Source: DASPXK01 sp035637315 (GTDB lineage: Bacteria; Chloroflexota; UBA6077; JACCZL01). From it: DNA of 14,872 nucleotides. This document shows, piece by piece, positions 13,184-14,872 of the stretch; within the stretch, counting starts at the first letter, position 1; every line of letters begins with the position of its first letter. The notes below the pieces were generated by a model. It was not told the DNA's origin. It did not search any database and saw nothing but the letters and a program-made list of their open reading frames with translations. The translations under genes and the position numbers were made by a program. Where the stretch lies: contig DASPXK010000236.1 in NCBI GenBank assembly GCA_035637315.1, forward strand, positions 1-14,872. The letters are read 5' to 3'.

Positions 13184-14173
13184 ATGAAAGGTGGGGGAGC
13201 CGTGATCACGGGCCCGAATGAAGGCACCAGGCCCAGTGTGACGCTGCAGCCCGTCGACGGGGTGGAGATCACTATCTTGATGGACAATTCCATCGACGTC
13301 TTGGCGGCAGATACGCCCGTCGCTCGCCGCCCGCGTCTCAGCCAGGACGCGTTGAGTCGACCGGCTCTTCGCGCGGAACACGGGCTCTCATTCCTGGTGA
13401 CGGTGGTAGACCAGGGTTGGCGACGGACGCTGTTGTTCGACACGGGCGTGAGCCCGGAAGGTGTGCCGCACAACCTGGATGTGCTCGGCCTGGACCTGCT
13501 CGATGTGCGAAGCATCGTTCTCAGCCACGGCCATGCCGATCACTCGCGCGGGCTTGATGGGCTTTCGAGCCGTCTGGGTCGGCGGCTGCCGATCCTCTTT
13601 CACCCTGAGGCCCTCCTGCGGCGGCGAATCGTGTTCCCGGACGGGCGCGAGGTGGACCTCCCGCCGCCGCGTTTGAGCGATCTGCGCCAGGAGGGATTCG
13701 AGCTCGTCGATGAGCGGGGCCCGAGTTTCCTGTTCGAGGACCGCGTGTTGCTGACCGGTCAGGTCGAGAGGACGACCGACTTCGAGCAGGGGTTCCGCAT
13801 CCACCAGGCCGAACTTTACGGCGTCTGGCAGCCAGACCCCTGGATCTATGACGACCAGGCGCTGGTCGCTCAGGTGCGCGGCAAGGGCCTCGTGGTCATT
13901 ACGGGCTGCGGCCATGCCGGCGTGATCAACATCCTGCGTGACGCACGGTCCAAGACTGGAGTCCAGGGGATCTATGCCGTGATCGGGGGTCTGCACCTGA
14001 CCGGCGGCCTGTTCGAGCCGATCATCGGGCCCACCGTGGCCGAGCTGCGGGCGGTGGGCCCTCGAGTGGTCGTGCCGACCCATTGCAGCGGCTGGCGGGC
14101 GATCCACCAGATCGCCCAGGCGCTGCCCGAGGCGTACGTTTTCCCGAGCGTCGGCACAAGGCTGTGCCTGTAG
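13184..14173 (+). CDS. Metallo-beta-lactamase-fold hydrolase (COG1237-like)
   Basis: A 329-residue protein from the ATG at 13184 (GGGAAGAG 5 nt upstream). The frame is open far upstream, but that part lies over the crotonase gene; a GTG at 13202 is an alternative start. The fold's metal ligands are visible: D87 (LLFDTG), HGHADH at 115-120, H244 (GCGHAGVIN), then H271 (GGLHLTGG) and H300 (PTHCSGW). The pattern LSHGHADH...GGLHL...PTHCSGW matches the branch related to MJ0301 and 7,8-dihydropterin-6-methyl-aminobenzene phosphate synthase-like proteins. It is probably a cytoplasmic phosphoesterase or hydrolase; substrate unknown. It diverges from the crotonase gene. Confidence 0.85.
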   Translation: MKGGGAVITGPNEGTRPSVTLQPVDGVEITILMDNSIDVLAADTPVARRPRLSQDALSRPALRAEHGLSFLVTVVDQGWRRTLLFDTGVSPEGVPHNLDVLGLDLLDVRSIVLSHGHADHSRGLDGLSSRLGRRLPILFHPEALLRRRIVFPDGREVDLPPPRLSDLRQEGFELVDERGPSFLFEDRVLLTGQVERTTDFEQGFRIHQAELYGVWQPDPWIYDDQALVAQVRGKGLVVITGCGHAGVINILRDARSKTGVQGIYAVIGGLHLTGGLFEPIIGPTVAELRAVGPRVVVPTHCSGWRAIHQIAQALPEAYVFPSVGTRLCL

Positions 14174-14179
14174 GCGTTC

Positions 14180-14185
14180 TATACT
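14180..14185 (+). promoter_or_regulatory. -10-like box before the EF-Tu-domain protein
   Basis: TATACT (5 of 6 to consensus) lies just after the metallo-hydrolase stop and 40 nt before the next start. No good -35 box is found at the right distance. A short hairpin (GGCACA-AGGC-TGTGCC, 14153-14168) precedes it. Confidence 0.25.
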
Positions 14186-14225
14186 GTTCGATGTCGGGGA
14201 GAGGGGTTTGTCAGCGGAGGCGGCG

Positions 14226-14492
14226 ATGGCAGAGGTTGAAGTAGGGGTGGTGAACGACTTCTTCGCGCAGCCCGTGGTGGCCGGGATCGATCTCAGCGGC
14301 GAGCTGCGGGTGGGAGACACGATCCTTATCAAGGGCCACACAACGGATCTCCAGGTCCGGGTCGATTCCATGCAAGTGGACCGCCAGGAGGTCCAGGTGG
14401 GCCAGCCCGGGCAGTCGGTGGGCGTCAAGGTGCCCGAGCGTGTGCGGCGCGGTGACCGCGTCTACAGGCTTGAGGCCGAGGGCGGGACATAA
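14226..14492 (+). CDS. Small translation-elongation-factor-like protein (EF-Tu domain II-like barrel)
   Basis: An 88-residue protein. The ATG at 14226 is chosen because GGAGG lies 5 nt upstream; a TTG at 14208 would add six residues. The chain VGVVNDFFAQPVVAGIDLSG, then LRVGDTILIKGHTTDLQVRVDSM, then VGQPGQSVGVKVPERVRRGDRVYRL follows the strand order of EF-Tu domain II, where the barrel binds the aminoacyl end of tRNA, but the GTPase domain and the rest are absent. Stand-alone proteins like this are conserved hypotheticals in some bacteria and archaea. The function is unknown; it may be an RNA- or protein-binding adaptor. It follows the metallo-hydrolase gene by 52 bases. Confidence 0.75.
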   Translation: MAEVEVGVVNDFFAQPVVAGIDLSGELRVGDTILIKGHTTDLQVRVDSMQVDRQEVQVGQPGQSVGVKVPERVRRGDRVYRLEAEGGT

Positions 14493-14596
14493 CGAGGCTC
14501 CGAGCCGCTGGCTAGGTGATCTTGCGCCCGCCCCTTCGGACGGTAATGTTCTCGGCAGGCACCGGCGGCCGGTAGGCGAATGACCGACCGTGGCGT

Positions 14597-14848
14597 TTAG
14601 CTAAGGTACTGGCGCGAGCGCGAGCTGGTCACTAGCTCAGCCGCCACGGCGATCAGGACGGCCCCGACGAAGGCGGGGATGATCCGCACTCCGAACAGAG
14701 CTGGACCAAAGTTGCCCAGCACCAGGTGGCCGATGAAACCGCCGACGACCCCGGCCAACACTGCCCCGAGCCAGCCGCCCGGCAGGCGCCCGGGCACGAC
14801 CGCGTCGGCCGCCCAGCCGATCAAGCCCGCGACGAACAGCGTCAGCAT
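14597..14848 (-). CDS. GlsB/YeaQ/YmgE-family small membrane protein
   Basis: An 83-residue, very hydrophobic, glycine-rich protein with three likely membrane segments (about 3-17, 25-45 and 55-73) and a short basic tail (SSRSRQYLS). The pattern GLIGWAADAVVPG, then PGGWLGAVLAGVVGGFIGHL, is the signature of the so-called transglycosylase-associated family, small proteins linked to stress responses in several bacteria; the biochemical role is not known. The ATG follows AGGTGG. The 104 bases between its stop and the EF-Tu-like gene hold no gene I can support. Confidence 0.85.
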   Translation of the reverse strand: MLTLFVAGLIGWAADAVVPGRLPGGWLGAVLAGVVGGFIGHLVLGNFGPALFGVRIIPAFVGAVLIAVAAELVTSSRSRQYLS

Positions 14849-14872
14849 CAGGCCACCTGGTGCTGGGCAACT

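Noticed and set aside
14512..14628. A minus-strand stretch ending in a convincing basic tail (FAYRPPVPAENITVRRGG, then stop TAG)
   Set aside because: It has no usable start codon after the preceding in-frame TGA and overlaps the end of the GlsB-like gene. It could be a gene remnant, but I cannot support it as a gene.

Overview
This is a GC-rich, gene-dense bacterial window with no rRNA, tRNA, CRISPR array or recognisable transposase. The gene mix (Uma2-type proteins, a VapBC-like PIN/AbrB pair, a very large Asp-box repeat protein, an F420-type luciferase-like oxidoreductase, CoA-transferase/crotonase genes, a lone EF-Tu domain-II-like protein) suggests a free-living soil or sediment bacterium, perhaps Chloroflexota or a similar uncultured high-GC lineage. 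That assignment is inference from gene content only.

Layout. 1-877: two Uma2-family genes in divergent orientation. Their facing parts are a near-perfect inverted repeat (107 bp, 2 mismatches), and the right copy has lost its normal N-terminus. 967-4365: a four-gene ABC importer operon of the NitT/TauT/NMT1 class (binding protein, ATPase, two permeases). 4375-5114: a leftward AbrB antitoxin/PIN toxin pair with a tandem octamer upstream. 5262-8507: a leftward 1081-residue Asp-box beta-propeller protein. It diverges from a rightward acetamidase/formamidase gene (8666-9787) across a control region with two plausible sigma-70 promoters and a 10-bp inverted repeat. 9932-10699: a luciferase-like oxidoreductase, which converges on the next group through a 56-bp palindromic element.

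10748-13113 is a leftward group: a crotonase gene (apparently leaderless), a CaiB-type CoA-transferase overlapping it by one base, and a small ArsC/Spx-family redox protein. The last gene is the highlight. Its reading frame is intact from a strong ribosome binding site to its stop except for one in-frame TGA, exactly where the family has its catalytic cysteine, giving the motif U-T-T-C. A perfect 7-bp hairpin with a GTT loop starts 16 nt after the TGA, with the loop 23 nt after it, which fits a bacterial SECIS element. I read it as a candidate selenoprotein that a standard gene caller would miss entirely. 13184-14492: a metallo-beta-lactamase-fold hydrolase and an EF-Tu domain-II-like protein. 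14597-14848: a small GlsB/YeaQ-type membrane protein on the minus strand.

Functionally, the ABC importer, the acetamidase and the acyl-CoA genes suggest scavenging of small organic compounds, but no single pathway joins them. No selA, selB, selC or selD lies in this window, so the selenocysteine reading depends on the rest of the genome.
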